Part shown: positions 28,471 to 36,086 of the stretch, in pieces
Layout: each line of letters starts with the position of its first letter
How positions within the stretch are numbered: the stretch's first letter is position 1
NCBI RefSeq assembly: GCF_000614975.1
Contig: NZ_BALM01000020.1
Span: 1 to 64,000, forward strand
From: Shewanella marina JCM 15074
GTDB taxonomy: Bacteria > Pseudomonadota > Gammaproteobacteria > Enterobacterales > Shewanellaceae
Direction: 5' to 3'
DNA length: 64,000 nt
The notes under the pieces: model-generated
What the model saw: only the letters and a program-made list of their open reading frames with translations
Told to the model about the DNA's origin: nothing
The model's database searches: none
Position numbers and translations under genes: made by a program

Positions 28471-29790
28471 ATGATGAAATGGCTCTGCAGTCTTCTATTG
28501 GCTTGCGTAAGTTGTTCACTATGGGCAACAAGCGCAGACGATATTCAACGATTTACCCTTAAAAATGGCATGCAAATAATGGTGATAGAAGATGATTCTA
28601 TCCCTAATGCCAATATGTACCTGTTTTGGAAAGTGGGTTCTCGCAATGAGGCGCCAGGTATTACAGGTATTTCTCATTTCTTTGAACATATGATGTTTAA
28701 CGGCGCTAAAACCTATGGCCCTAAGCAGTTTGATCGCACTATGGAAGCCGCTGGCGGTGCCAATAATGCCTATACCACTGAGAATTTAACGGTTTATACC
28801 AATTGGTTTCCTGTGAGCGCGATGGAAACTATTTTTAAATTAGAAGCCGATCGGATTGAACATCTTGATATAGATGCCGCTATGGTTGAAAGTGAGCGAC
28901 GAGTGGTGACTTCTGAGCGCTCAACTGGACTTGAAAACTCTAATTGGCGCACCCTAAGTGAAGAAGTTAAAGGCGTAGCTTTTAGAGCCCATCCTTACAG
29001 CTGGCCTGTGATTGGACATGAGTCTGATATTGCGGCTTGGTCATTAGCTGATTTGCAGCAGTACCATCAAACCTATTACGCTCCCAACAATGCCTTAGTT
29101 GTGATTGCTGGTGCGGTAAAGTTAGCTCAAGTTAAAGCTCTTGCTGAAAAATATTTCGCACCGATCCCAGCTCAAGCACCACCACGATCAATAAAAACGG
29201 TTGAACCTAAGCAAAAAGGCGAGCGCCGTGTATTTGTTCATAAAGCATCGGTATCTACGCCTAATATTATGCTGGCGTATCATGTTCCTGCGACAAAAGA
29301 TGCGGACTATTACGGCTTAGATCTATTGGCGGGTATTTTGTCTGAAGGAAATAGTTCTCGCTTAAGTCGTGCCTTAATTGATAAACAAATTGCGATTGCG
29401 GCTGAAACTTATATGCCGCAGAGTTTTGATCCTAATTTATTTTATATCTATGCCATAGCCGCCCCTAAGGTTTCAGCGAAGCAGCTAGAGCAAGCATTAT
29501 TGCAGCCAATTGAAAACATTGCCAAAAATGGGGTGACTGAAGCCGAGCTGAGTAAAGTCAAAAATATGCGCTTAATGGACTTTTATCGGGCCATGGAAAC
29601 TATCAATGGTAAAGCCAATACCATTGGCAGTTATGAGTTATATTTTGGCGATATGAATAAATTATTTGATGCGCCAGCGGCTTATAGCCAAGTGACTCCC
29701 GCTGATATTCAGCGTATCGCGCAACAATTTTTGAAGAGAGAGAATCGTACTGTGGGCGTGTTATCTAGCGCTAAGGAGTCTGGTCTATGA
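28471..29790 (+). CDS. M16-family zinc peptidase, catalytic subunit
   Basis: This 439-residue pitrilysin/insulinase-family peptidase has a signal peptide (ending near SLWA, residue ~19). The inverted zinc motif HFFEH lies at residues ~65-69, with the downstream Glu in a helix (FKLEADRIEHL). It therefore works in the periplasm. Its stop overlaps the start of the next M16 gene (ATGA-type), which lacks the zinc motif. Such active/inactive pairs form heterodimers in known bacterial M16B systems. Confidence 0.92.
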   Translation: MMKWLCSLLLACVSCSLWATSADDIQRFTLKNGMQIMVIEDDSIPNANMYLFWKVGSRNEAPGITGISHFFEHMMFNGAKTYGPKQFDRTMEAAGGANNAYTTENLTVYTNWFPVSAMETIFKLEADRIEHLDIDAAMVESERRVVTSERSTGLENSNWRTLSEEVKGVAFRAHPYSWPVIGHESDIAAWSLADLQQYHQTYYAPNNALVVIAGAVKLAQVKALAEKYFAPIPAQAPPRSIKTVEPKQKGERRVFVHKASVSTPNIMLAYHVPATKDADYYGLDLLAGILSEGNSSRLSRALIDKQIAIAAETYMPQSFDPNLFYIYAIAAPKVSAKQLEQALLQPIENIAKNGVTEAELSKVKNMRLMDFYRAMETINGKANTIGSYELYFGDMNKLFDAPAAYSQVTPADIQRIAQQFLKRENRTVGVLSSAKESGL

Positions 29791-31214
29791 GAACGCATAT
29801 TATCAGTTGTGCTATTGCAGCATTATTCTGCTTTGGGATCGCAGGTTGCAGCACTATGCCCGCATCTAGTACCGATGCTACAGCCGTTAAATTCACCATG
29901 CCAGAGTTCGATAATTACACTTTAGACAACGGCTTAACTGTTTATCTGCTACCACAAAAAGAGGTGCCACTCATCAGTATGGCTGCGGTGGTTCGTGCAG
30001 GCAGTATTGATGATAATCCGTCGGGCATCGCATCTTTGACTGCGCGTTCCTTAATGCTAGGCACGCACCGTCAAACGAAGGCGCAGATTGAACAAATAGC
30101 CGATGGCCTTGGGGCGAGTATTACTGCAGGCGCAGATAAAGAAGATAGCTTTGTATTAGCACAATTTATGAGTAAAGACAGCGCGACTATGGTGCCGTTA
30201 TTTGCCAATATTGTGCAAACTCCAAGTTTTAATTCTGATGAACTCAATAAACTAAAACAACGTCAAATTGCCGGTTTATCGCAAGCTAAAGAGAGCCCTC
30301 GAGCGGTGATTAATCGTTATTTTGAGCAGTTTTTGTTTGCTGAGCATCCCTATGCAAAACCAGTTTCAGGTAATCGAGATTCATTAGCGGCGATTACAGC
30401 AAAGCAAGTTCGTCAGTTCTATGATGATTATTATCAGCCGCAAGATAGCGCCATTATTGTGGTTGGTGATTTTGATGTGGGGCAAATGAAAGCTCAATTG
30501 CAGCAGTTATTTGGTCAATGGCGTGAAGGTAGCCAAGTGGCGCGTAGTGATCTAGATAAACAGTTACCTAAGCTTGATAAACCACGAGTATTGGTGGTGA
30601 ATAAGCCTGATGCACTTGAAACGACTTTTTTAATTGGTGGTATAGGTATCAGCCGTGACAATCCTGATTTTATTGGGCTAGAGGTGGTGAATACTATCTT
30701 AGGTGGTCGCTTTACTTCATGGTTGAATGATGAATTGCGCGTCAACTCAGGACTTACCTATGGTGCTCGCTCTCATTTTAATACTCATGCTCATGCGGGG
30801 GTATTTACTATCAGCAGTTTTACCAATAAGAAAACCACTCAAGCAGCGATCGATCTTGCGTTAAAAACTTACGCTAAACTATGGCAACAAGGTGTTGATG
30901 CTAAAACATTAGCTTCGGCTAAAGCCTATGTCAAAGGGCAATTTCCGCCAAATTATGAAACCAATCAGCAGTTAGTCTCTTTGCTTAAAGATATGTATAT
31001 CTATGGTTTAGATGAAGAGGTCATTAACAGTTTTGATGAGCAGGTGGATAAGTTGACGGTAGCGGATACTAAGCGCTTAGTGACCCAGTATTTTCCGCAG
31101 CAAAATCTACAATTTGTACTGATTGGTAATGCCGCTGAAATTATGCCAATTGCTAAGCAGTATGGAGAGGTGAAAGTGGTTAATATTAACGATATTGGTT
31201 TTAGTGCTAACTAA
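29787..31214 (+). CDS. M16-family peptidase partner subunit, lipoprotein, no zinc motif
   Basis: The 475-residue protein has a lipoprotein signal peptide with lipobox FGIAGC and two M16 domains (N-terminal LDNGLTVYLLPQ; C-terminal FTSWLNDELRVNSGLTYGARS). The HxxEH site is replaced by GIASLTARSL, so it is catalytically inactive. The C-terminal R/Y substrate-binding motif RVNSGLTYGARS is retained. This is typical of the substrate-positioning half of an M16 heterodimer. Its start overlaps the end of the catalytic gene and a strong terminator follows. Confidence 0.92.
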   Translation: MRTHIISCAIAALFCFGIAGCSTMPASSTDATAVKFTMPEFDNYTLDNGLTVYLLPQKEVPLISMAAVVRAGSIDDNPSGIASLTARSLMLGTHRQTKAQIEQIADGLGASITAGADKEDSFVLAQFMSKDSATMVPLFANIVQTPSFNSDELNKLKQRQIAGLSQAKESPRAVINRYFEQFLFAEHPYAKPVSGNRDSLAAITAKQVRQFYDDYYQPQDSAIIVVGDFDVGQMKAQLQQLFGQWREGSQVARSDLDKQLPKLDKPRVLVVNKPDALETTFLIGGIGISRDNPDFIGLEVVNTILGGRFTSWLNDELRVNSGLTYGARSHFNTHAHAGVFTISSFTNKKTTQAAIDLALKTYAKLWQQGVDAKTLASAKAYVKGQFPPNYETNQQLVSLLKDMYIYGLDEEVINSFDEQVDKLTVADTKRLVTQYFPQQNLQFVLIGNAAEIMPIAKQYGEVKVVNINDIGFSAN

Positions 31215-31236
31215 TATCAATTAACTCCAAATCAAT

Positions 31237-31266
31237 AAAAATCCCAGCGTGGCTGGGATTTTTTTA
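31237..31266 (+). terminator. Intrinsic terminator after the M16 pair
   Basis: The perfect stem ATCCCAGC/GCTGGGAT with loop GTG is flanked by A and T runs, which makes it likely to act in both directions. It also lies just past the end of trmL on the other strand. Confidence 0.9.
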
Positions 31267-31296
31267 TGTGTGTCATAAAGCTTGGCAATTAATGGC

Positions 31297-31757
31297 TTAA
31301 ATACCTTGGTAATCTAGCTGGCGCCAAGCTTCGTAGCTAATTATCGCTACCGCATTTGATAGGTTTAAACTGCGACTGGTTGAAACCATTGGAATACGTA
31401 AACGTTGTTCTGTCGGTATAGACTCGATGATCTCCATTGGTAGACCGCGAGTTTCAGGACCAAACAGCAACACATCATCTGCGCATAGCTTAATTCGCTA
31501 TGGGGACGACTGCCTTTGGTCGTACAAGCCATAATACGCTTGCCTTTCATTGCTTCTAAAAAGGCTTCAAAGTTAGCATGACGATATACATGGGTTAAAT
31601 CGCCATAATCTAAACCTGCGCGGCGTAATTTTTTCTCTTCTAAATCAAAACCTAGTGGTTCAATAAGGTGAAGATCACAGCCATTGTTGGCGCATAGTCG
31701 AATAATATTACCTGTATTTGGGGCAATTTCGGGTTCATAAAGGGCGATATGGAACAT
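31297..31757 (-). pseudogene. trmL: tRNA (cytidine/uridine-2'-O-)-methyltransferase TrmL, one frameshift
   Basis: TrmL is a small SPOUT enzyme that methylates the wobble ribose of certain leucine tRNAs. The N-terminal two thirds read [46 protein letters not shown] and [15 protein letters not shown]. The frame then shifts near 31479-31486 and the primary ORF ends in unrelated sequence. The next frame supplies the missing end, including [14 protein letters not shown], the cofactor-knot segment with RIPM, and [20 protein letters not shown], to a stop at 31297. One added base yields 153 residues, the family's usual length. A sequencing error is the likeliest cause. Confidence 0.9.
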
Positions 31758-31949
31758 GCAACTTAACCTGATAAAAAGTGAGCGGCTATTATCACCGAAT
31801 CAGGCGCAGTTTCAATCATAAATCATCATAATCTGCAGCTTAATAAATGATATGCATCAAATGCATGTTGTATATGCAATATTGGCAGTAGGCGCATTTA
31901 CATTTATAGCCTATTCTTAGCGCATCAATCTAAGTAAGGAATTGTCCCA
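31758..31949. promoter_or_regulatory. acuI upstream region with repeated ATGCA elements
   Basis: TGCAT occurs at 31853-31857 and 31862-31866 and ATGCA at 31874-31878, giving a cluster of short inverted and direct repeats 70-100 bases before acuI. It may be an operator. The acuI ribosome site is AAGGA, about 8 bases before the ATG. Confidence 0.35.
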
Positions 31950-32930
31950 ATGTTTAAAGCCTTAGTGTTAACCCAACAAGAAAAACGTACCATTGCGAAT
32001 GTTTGTCAGTTGCCAGAATCTGATTTGCCAGAAGGTGAAGTGTTAGTGAATGTGGATTACTCATCACTTAACTACAAAGATGGTCTAGCAATTACTGGAT
32101 TAGGCAAAATTGTACGTCAATTCCCAATGGTACCGGGTATTGATTATGTGGGTACGGTAGCGGAATCAAAAGATGAGCGTTACCAAGCAGGCGATAAAGT
32201 GATTCTAACTGGCTGGGGGGTCGGAGAAAATCATTGGGGCGGCATGGCAGAAAAGGCAATGGTTAAAGCTGATTATTTAGTGCCATTACCTACCAATCTT
32301 AGCGAAGATAAAGCGATGATGATTGGTACTGCTGGTTTAACTGCCATGCTATGCGTACAAGCTTTGCAACAGGCTGGTATCACTTCGGACATGGGTGAAA
32401 TACTAGTGACTGGTGCAAGTGGTGGCGTAGGTTCTGTCGCGGTCACATTATTAGCTCAATTAGGCTATAAAGTGGTAGCGTGTACTGGTCGTGTAGAGCA
32501 AAACCAAGATTGGTTACAAGCACTTGGTGCGACTGAAGTGATGGATCGCAGCGTAATGGAAGCCGATGGCCGTCCATTAGAAAAACAACGCTGGGCAGGT
32601 GTGGTTGATACTGTAGGTAACAAGGTATTAGCGAATGCACTGGCACAAATCAACTATGGTGGCGCTGCTGCCATTTGTGGTCTTGCGGGTGGTTATCAAT
32701 TGCCGACAACAGTAATGCCATTTATTTTACGTGGCGTAAATCTATTAGGTGTTGATTCAGTTGCTTGCCCATTTGAGAAGCGTACTAAAGCATGGCAGCA
32801 ACTAGCAGAGTTATTACCTGCAAGTTACTACACTGATGCTTGTGAAATGATTAGCTTAGAGCAAGTACCTGAGTATGCAGCGCAAATTGTAAAAGGCCAA
32901 GTTAAAGGTCGCGTACTAATTAAGCTGTAA
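31950..32930 (+). CDS. acuI: Acrylyl-CoA reductase AcuI (YhdH family)
   Basis: AcuI is a zinc-independent medium-chain dehydrogenase that reduces acryloyl-CoA to propionyl-CoA with NADPH. It is a key detoxification step in cells that meet acrylate, for example from DMSP. The 326-residue protein has the family start FKALVLTQ, YSSLNYKDGLAITG, the nucleotide-binding loop VTGASGGVGSVAVTLLAQLG, and ends in KGRVLIKL. A DMSP lyase lies 4 kb downstream, which supports the AcuI role over a generic YhdH quinone-reductase label. Confidence 0.9.
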   Translation: MFKALVLTQQEKRTIANVCQLPESDLPEGEVLVNVDYSSLNYKDGLAITGLGKIVRQFPMVPGIDYVGTVAESKDERYQAGDKVILTGWGVGENHWGGMAEKAMVKADYLVPLPTNLSEDKAMMIGTAGLTAMLCVQALQQAGITSDMGEILVTGASGGVGSVAVTLLAQLGYKVVACTGRVEQNQDWLQALGATEVMDRSVMEADGRPLEKQRWAGVVDTVGNKVLANALAQINYGGAAAICGLAGGYQLPTTVMPFILRGVNLLGVDSVACPFEKRTKAWQQLAELLPASYYTDACEMISLEQVPEYAAQIVKGQVKGRVLIKL

Positions 32931-32938
32931 TAACACGC

Positions 32939-33871
32939 TTATTTAGGTTGATTTAACAGCTTAGCGGCGGCGCTGCTAAGCTGTTGCCTTAACCATTGTT
33001 GAGCATTATCAGTTTGGCAGCGACTATGCCAACATAAGCTGTACTGCAGCGCGGGTAATACAATGGGCAGCGGTTTGGCGATTAGTCTATGACGCTGGGC
33101 AATAATATTGGCAAGCTCATCGGGTAACGTCATAATTAATGGCTGTTGATTTAACATCGCCAGAGCACAATCCAGTTGCGAACTGCGCAATCTCTCTTCA
33201 CGGGCAGGGTAATCTGCTAACGCATCATCTAATAACGCTTTAACTCCATCACTAATGGCAATGGTTGCATGGGGATAGGCAAGATAATCTGCTACCGTCA
33301 TCTCTTTATCTGCTAGCGGGTGATCTGGTGCGACCAAGCATCTCACTCCCACATTACCTAAATATTGATATTGCACTAATGCTTCTGGCCGTAAGTTACG
33401 ACAAATCGCCATATCAATCCCTTGCACGCCTAATTGAGCTTGCAGTTCATGGTGTCTGACCTGTACTAATTCAATTTTAATATTGGGTGCTTGCTGATAG
33501 ATGGTTGGTAAAATAAAGGGCAATAAACCTAGCATGGCAAAATCAGTGGCAGCAATACGAAAGCTTTGATGACACTGCATCGGATCAAATTGCTGTGGAG
33601 TGAGCAACTGAATTAATGCTGAGGTAGGTTGTTGTAATTGTTGGTAGCTATCCAAGGCAAATTGAGTGGGGACCAACTGACTACCAACACGCGTAAAAAG
33701 CGGGTCATTTAACATTTCGCGCAGACGCGCCAAAATTCTGCTGGTGGCAGATTGACTTAAATGTAGTCGTTTAGCGGCAAGCGTAACACTACGCTCTTCA
33801 ACTAAGACCTGTAAGGCGATTAATAAACTTAAATCGCGGCGGTAAATATCTTCTAATTCCATAGCTTCCAT
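32939..33871 (-). CDS. LysR-type regulator divergent from the acrylate-reductase genes
   Basis: The 310-residue LysR protein has an HTH (VTLAAKRLHLSQSATSRILARLREML) at residues ~28-55 and a standard effector-binding domain. It is transcribed away from the flavoprotein-cytochrome-dddY genes across a 245-base region holding two inverted 19-bp boxes, the classic layout for a LysR regulator and its target. I infer that it senses DMSP, acrylate or a related compound. Start: ATG 33871 preceded by AGG at 5-6 bases; an ATG three codons later is possible. Confidence 0.85.
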   Translation of the reverse strand: MEAMELEDIYRRDLSLLIALQVLVEERSVTLAAKRLHLSQSATSRILARLREMLNDPLFTRVGSQLVPTQFALDSYQQLQQPTSALIQLLTPQQFDPMQCHQSFRIAATDFAMLGLLPFILPTIYQQAPNIKIELVQVRHHELQAQLGVQGIDMAICRNLRPEALVQYQYLGNVGVRCLVAPDHPLADKEMTVADYLAYPHATIAISDGVKALLDDALADYPAREERLRSSQLDCALAMLNQQPLIMTLPDELANIIAQRHRLIAKPLPIVLPALQYSLCWHSRCQTDNAQQWLRQQLSSAAAKLLNQPK

Positions 33872-33970
33872 TATACCTGATAATTGTTAAAATTCCCGCA
33901 ACTTGAACTTGCTTTAGGGCTTCTGCAAATAGCCGATTCAGCTTGTTTGATGATATTCAGCCAACCGAGT

Positions 33971-33989
33971 TGGAACCTGTTCCAAAATG
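33971..33989. promoter_or_regulatory. Operator-like box A (inverted copy of box B)
   Basis: TGGAACCTGTTCCAAAATG includes a 16-bp dyad (33970-33985, TTGGAAC/GTTCCAA around CT). Its reverse complement matches box B at 16 of 19 positions. Confidence 0.6.
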
Positions 33990-34052
33990 AGTTATGGCCG
34001 ATTGTTTTACGATTTTTACTAATATATCACTATAAAATTAAGCGTTTATTCC

Positions 34053-34071
34053 CATTTTGGAACGCATTCCA
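34053..34071. promoter_or_regulatory. Operator-like box B upstream of the flavoprotein gene
   Basis: CATTTTGGAACGCATTCCA is an inverted near-copy of box A, 82 bases away centre to centre. It ends 45 bases before the flavoprotein start, where it could position a transcription activator or a DNA loop. Confidence 0.6.
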
Positions 34072-34116
34072 TCATTAAGCTAGTTGCATAATTAAATAGC
34101 AATGAGAGTTGATGAT

Positions 34117-35637
34117 ATGGTTGATAAATCAGGACGTCGCAGTTTTATTAAAGGTTTAGGTGCTGCTGGTATTACGGCATTAGCCATGCCTGTTATGGCA
34201 CAAACAAATACTGAATCTGCTGCAAATATCAAATGGGATAAAACTGCCGATGTAGTGATCATTGGTTCTGGTTTCGCTGCATTAGCTGCGTCAATTAAAG
34301 CTAAGCAATTGGGCGCAACTGACGTCGAAATCTTTGAAAAAATGCCGTACTTTGGCGGTAACTCAGCAATCAATGGCGGCCTATTTGCCGCACCTAATAC
34401 GCCATTACAAGCGAAAGAAGGTGTTAAAGATTCGATTGATACCATGGTAGCAGACCAATTAAAGTCTGGCCGCGGTATCGCTGATGAACCTTTATTACGC
34501 CATATTGCAAGTCATGCCGCTGAAGCGCTGCAAATGACTATTGATGCTGGCGCAGAATATCATCCATATCTACAACAATTAGGCGGTCACTCTGTGGCGC
34601 GTACATACCAAACCACTGTTAGTTGTGGCGCTGGTATTACTCAACCTTTATTAAAATATAGCCAGAAACTTGGCGTTAAAACCAATAACCGCGCTAAGTT
34701 TATCGGCTTTGTACAAGATGATAACGGTAAAGTTATTGGCGTTAAGCTATTAACGGGTCATCATTTTGAAGATCCTAATAGCGGCAAAGTGACCTATGTA
34801 AAAGCTAATAAAGGCGTACTCATGGCAACGGGTGGTTTTGCACAGAACATTAAGCTACGTATGGCGCAAGATCCAACCCTAACCAATGAAGTGGGTTGTA
34901 CTAACATTCCAGGCACGACGGGTGAGGCTATGTTAGAGATGTTCCGTTTGGGCGCGACGCCGGTTCACCTTGCACATATCCAATCAGGCCCTTGGGCATC
35001 ACCTGATGAAGGTGGATTTGGTTATGTCTCTAACTATTCTATTTTTAACTTCCCTCATTCAATCGCAGTTAACTTGCAAACGGGTCGCCGTTTTATGAAT
35101 GAAATTGCTGACCGTAAGACTCGTGCTGATGCCGAGTTACGTTGTCGTGATGAGGCTGGCAAGCCACAGCCACCAATTATGATCACCAGTTACGAAGATG
35201 CAATGGAGCATCCGACTTGTAAGAAAGTATTAAAGTACAAGGTAGGTTGGAAGTTTGACTCAATTGCAGATATTGCCAAGCATTACGGCATTCCTGCTGC
35301 TGAATTACAAAAGCAAGTAGATGAATATAACCAGTATGTTCGCACCGGTGAAGATAAGCAGTTTGGCAAAGCGATGGCAATGGCCCACGGTAAAGAGTTA
35401 AGAGCGCCATTTACGGTAGTGCGTTTGTGGCCAAAAGTGCATTACTGCCAAGGTGGCGTGCAGATTAATACTAACGCTGAAGTGGTTGATAGCTTAACTG
35501 GTCAACCGATTCCTGGTTTATATGCTGCTGGTGAAGTTGCGGGTGGCATTCATGGTGTGAGTCGTTTAGGTAGCTGTTCTATCCCTGAATGTCTTGTCAT
35601 GGGCATGACAGCCGCAAACACCTTAATGAACGCATAA
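34117..35637 (+). CDS. Tat-exported FAD reductase of the fumarate/urocanate/acrylate reductase family
   Basis: The 506-residue protein starts at ATG 34117 (an ATG at 34102 is less likely) and has a Tat signal (GRRSFIKGLG, cleavage after VMA). The FAD-binding start is DVVIIGSGFAALAAS, followed by the FGGNSAINGG loop. Active-site landmarks of the soluble fumarate-reductase family are RFMNEIADR (acid-catalyst Arg region), HYCQGGVQI and GLYAAGEVAGGIHGVSRLG. It lacks fused haem domains; the tetrahaem cytochrome is a separate gene 14 bases downstream. Adjacent dddY makes acrylate a likely acceptor, as in known periplasmic acrylate/methacrylate reductases. Fumarate or another enoate cannot be excluded from sequence. 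Confidence 0.85.
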   Translation: MVDKSGRRSFIKGLGAAGITALAMPVMAQTNTESAANIKWDKTADVVIIGSGFAALAASIKAKQLGATDVEIFEKMPYFGGNSAINGGLFAAPNTPLQAKEGVKDSIDTMVADQLKSGRGIADEPLLRHIASHAAEALQMTIDAGAEYHPYLQQLGGHSVARTYQTTVSCGAGITQPLLKYSQKLGVKTNNRAKFIGFVQDDNGKVIGVKLLTGHHFEDPNSGKVTYVKANKGVLMATGGFAQNIKLRMAQDPTLTNEVGCTNIPGTTGEAMLEMFRLGATPVHLAHIQSGPWASPDEGGFGYVSNYSIFNFPHSIAVNLQTGRRFMNEIADRKTRADAELRCRDEAGKPQPPIMITSYEDAMEHPTCKKVLKYKVGWKFDSIADIAKHYGIPAAELQKQVDEYNQYVRTGEDKQFGKAMAMAHGKELRAPFTVVRLWPKVHYCQGGVQINTNAEVVDSLTGQPIPGLYAAGEVAGGIHGVSRLGSCSIPECLVMGMTAANTLMNA

Positions 35638-35651
35638 TCAGGAGCAAACAG

Positions 35652-36002
35652 ATGAATAAATTAACTTTAGTATTAGCGATTATGTTAAGCGGTAGTCTAG
35701 CGTTTTCAGCACAAGCGCGTGATCAACGTGATTACCACGAAATGGTATATGACTCAGGTTGTAAAACTTGTCATGACCAAGGCATTAAAAATATGCCATC
35801 AGATCAGGCTTGTAGTCAGTGTCATGATATTGATGAATTAGCGGTTACAACGGCTAGACAAGGTGATGAAGAGTGGCAAAACCCACATAACAACCTGCAT
35901 TACGGTAAAGAAGTGCCATGTACAGAATGTCATGGTGAACATACTCCTAAGCAAGTGTTATGCAGTAATTGCCATACTTTTGAGTATCCAAAACACAAAT
36001 AA
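35652..36002 (+). CDS. Small periplasmic tetrahaem c-type cytochrome
   Basis: This 116-residue protein has a signal peptide (ending AQA) and four CxxCH sites: CKTCH, CSQCH, CTECH and CSNCH. Its size and haem spacing resemble the cytochrome domain of Shewanella flavocytochrome c (FccA) and the small tetrahaem partners of split periplasmic reductases. The ATG follows AGGAG, 14 bases after the flavoprotein stop, so the two are co-expressed and very likely form an electron-transfer complex fed by menaquinol through CymA (not in the window). Confidence 0.92.
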   Translation: MNKLTLVLAIMLSGSLAFSAQARDQRDYHEMVYDSGCKTCHDQGIKNMPSDQACSQCHDIDELAVTTARQGDEEWQNPHNNLHYGKEVPCTECHGEHTPKQVLCSNCHTFEYPKHK

Positions 36003-36041
36003 ATTCACTTGTAGCATCACCACTTCCACATGATTTATTTT

Positions 36042-36077
36042 GCCTCTAATGCGCAATGTGATTAGAGGCTTTTTTTT
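36042..36077 (+). terminator. Terminator between the cytochrome gene and dddY
   Basis: The perfect 9-bp stem GCCTCTAAT/ATTAGAGGC with a 10-base loop is followed by eight T. It ends only about 10 bases before the dddY start codon and right next to its GGAG ribosome site, so read-through or anti-termination would govern dddY expression from the upstream promoter. Confidence 0.85.
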
Positions 36078-36086
36078 GGAGTTAAT

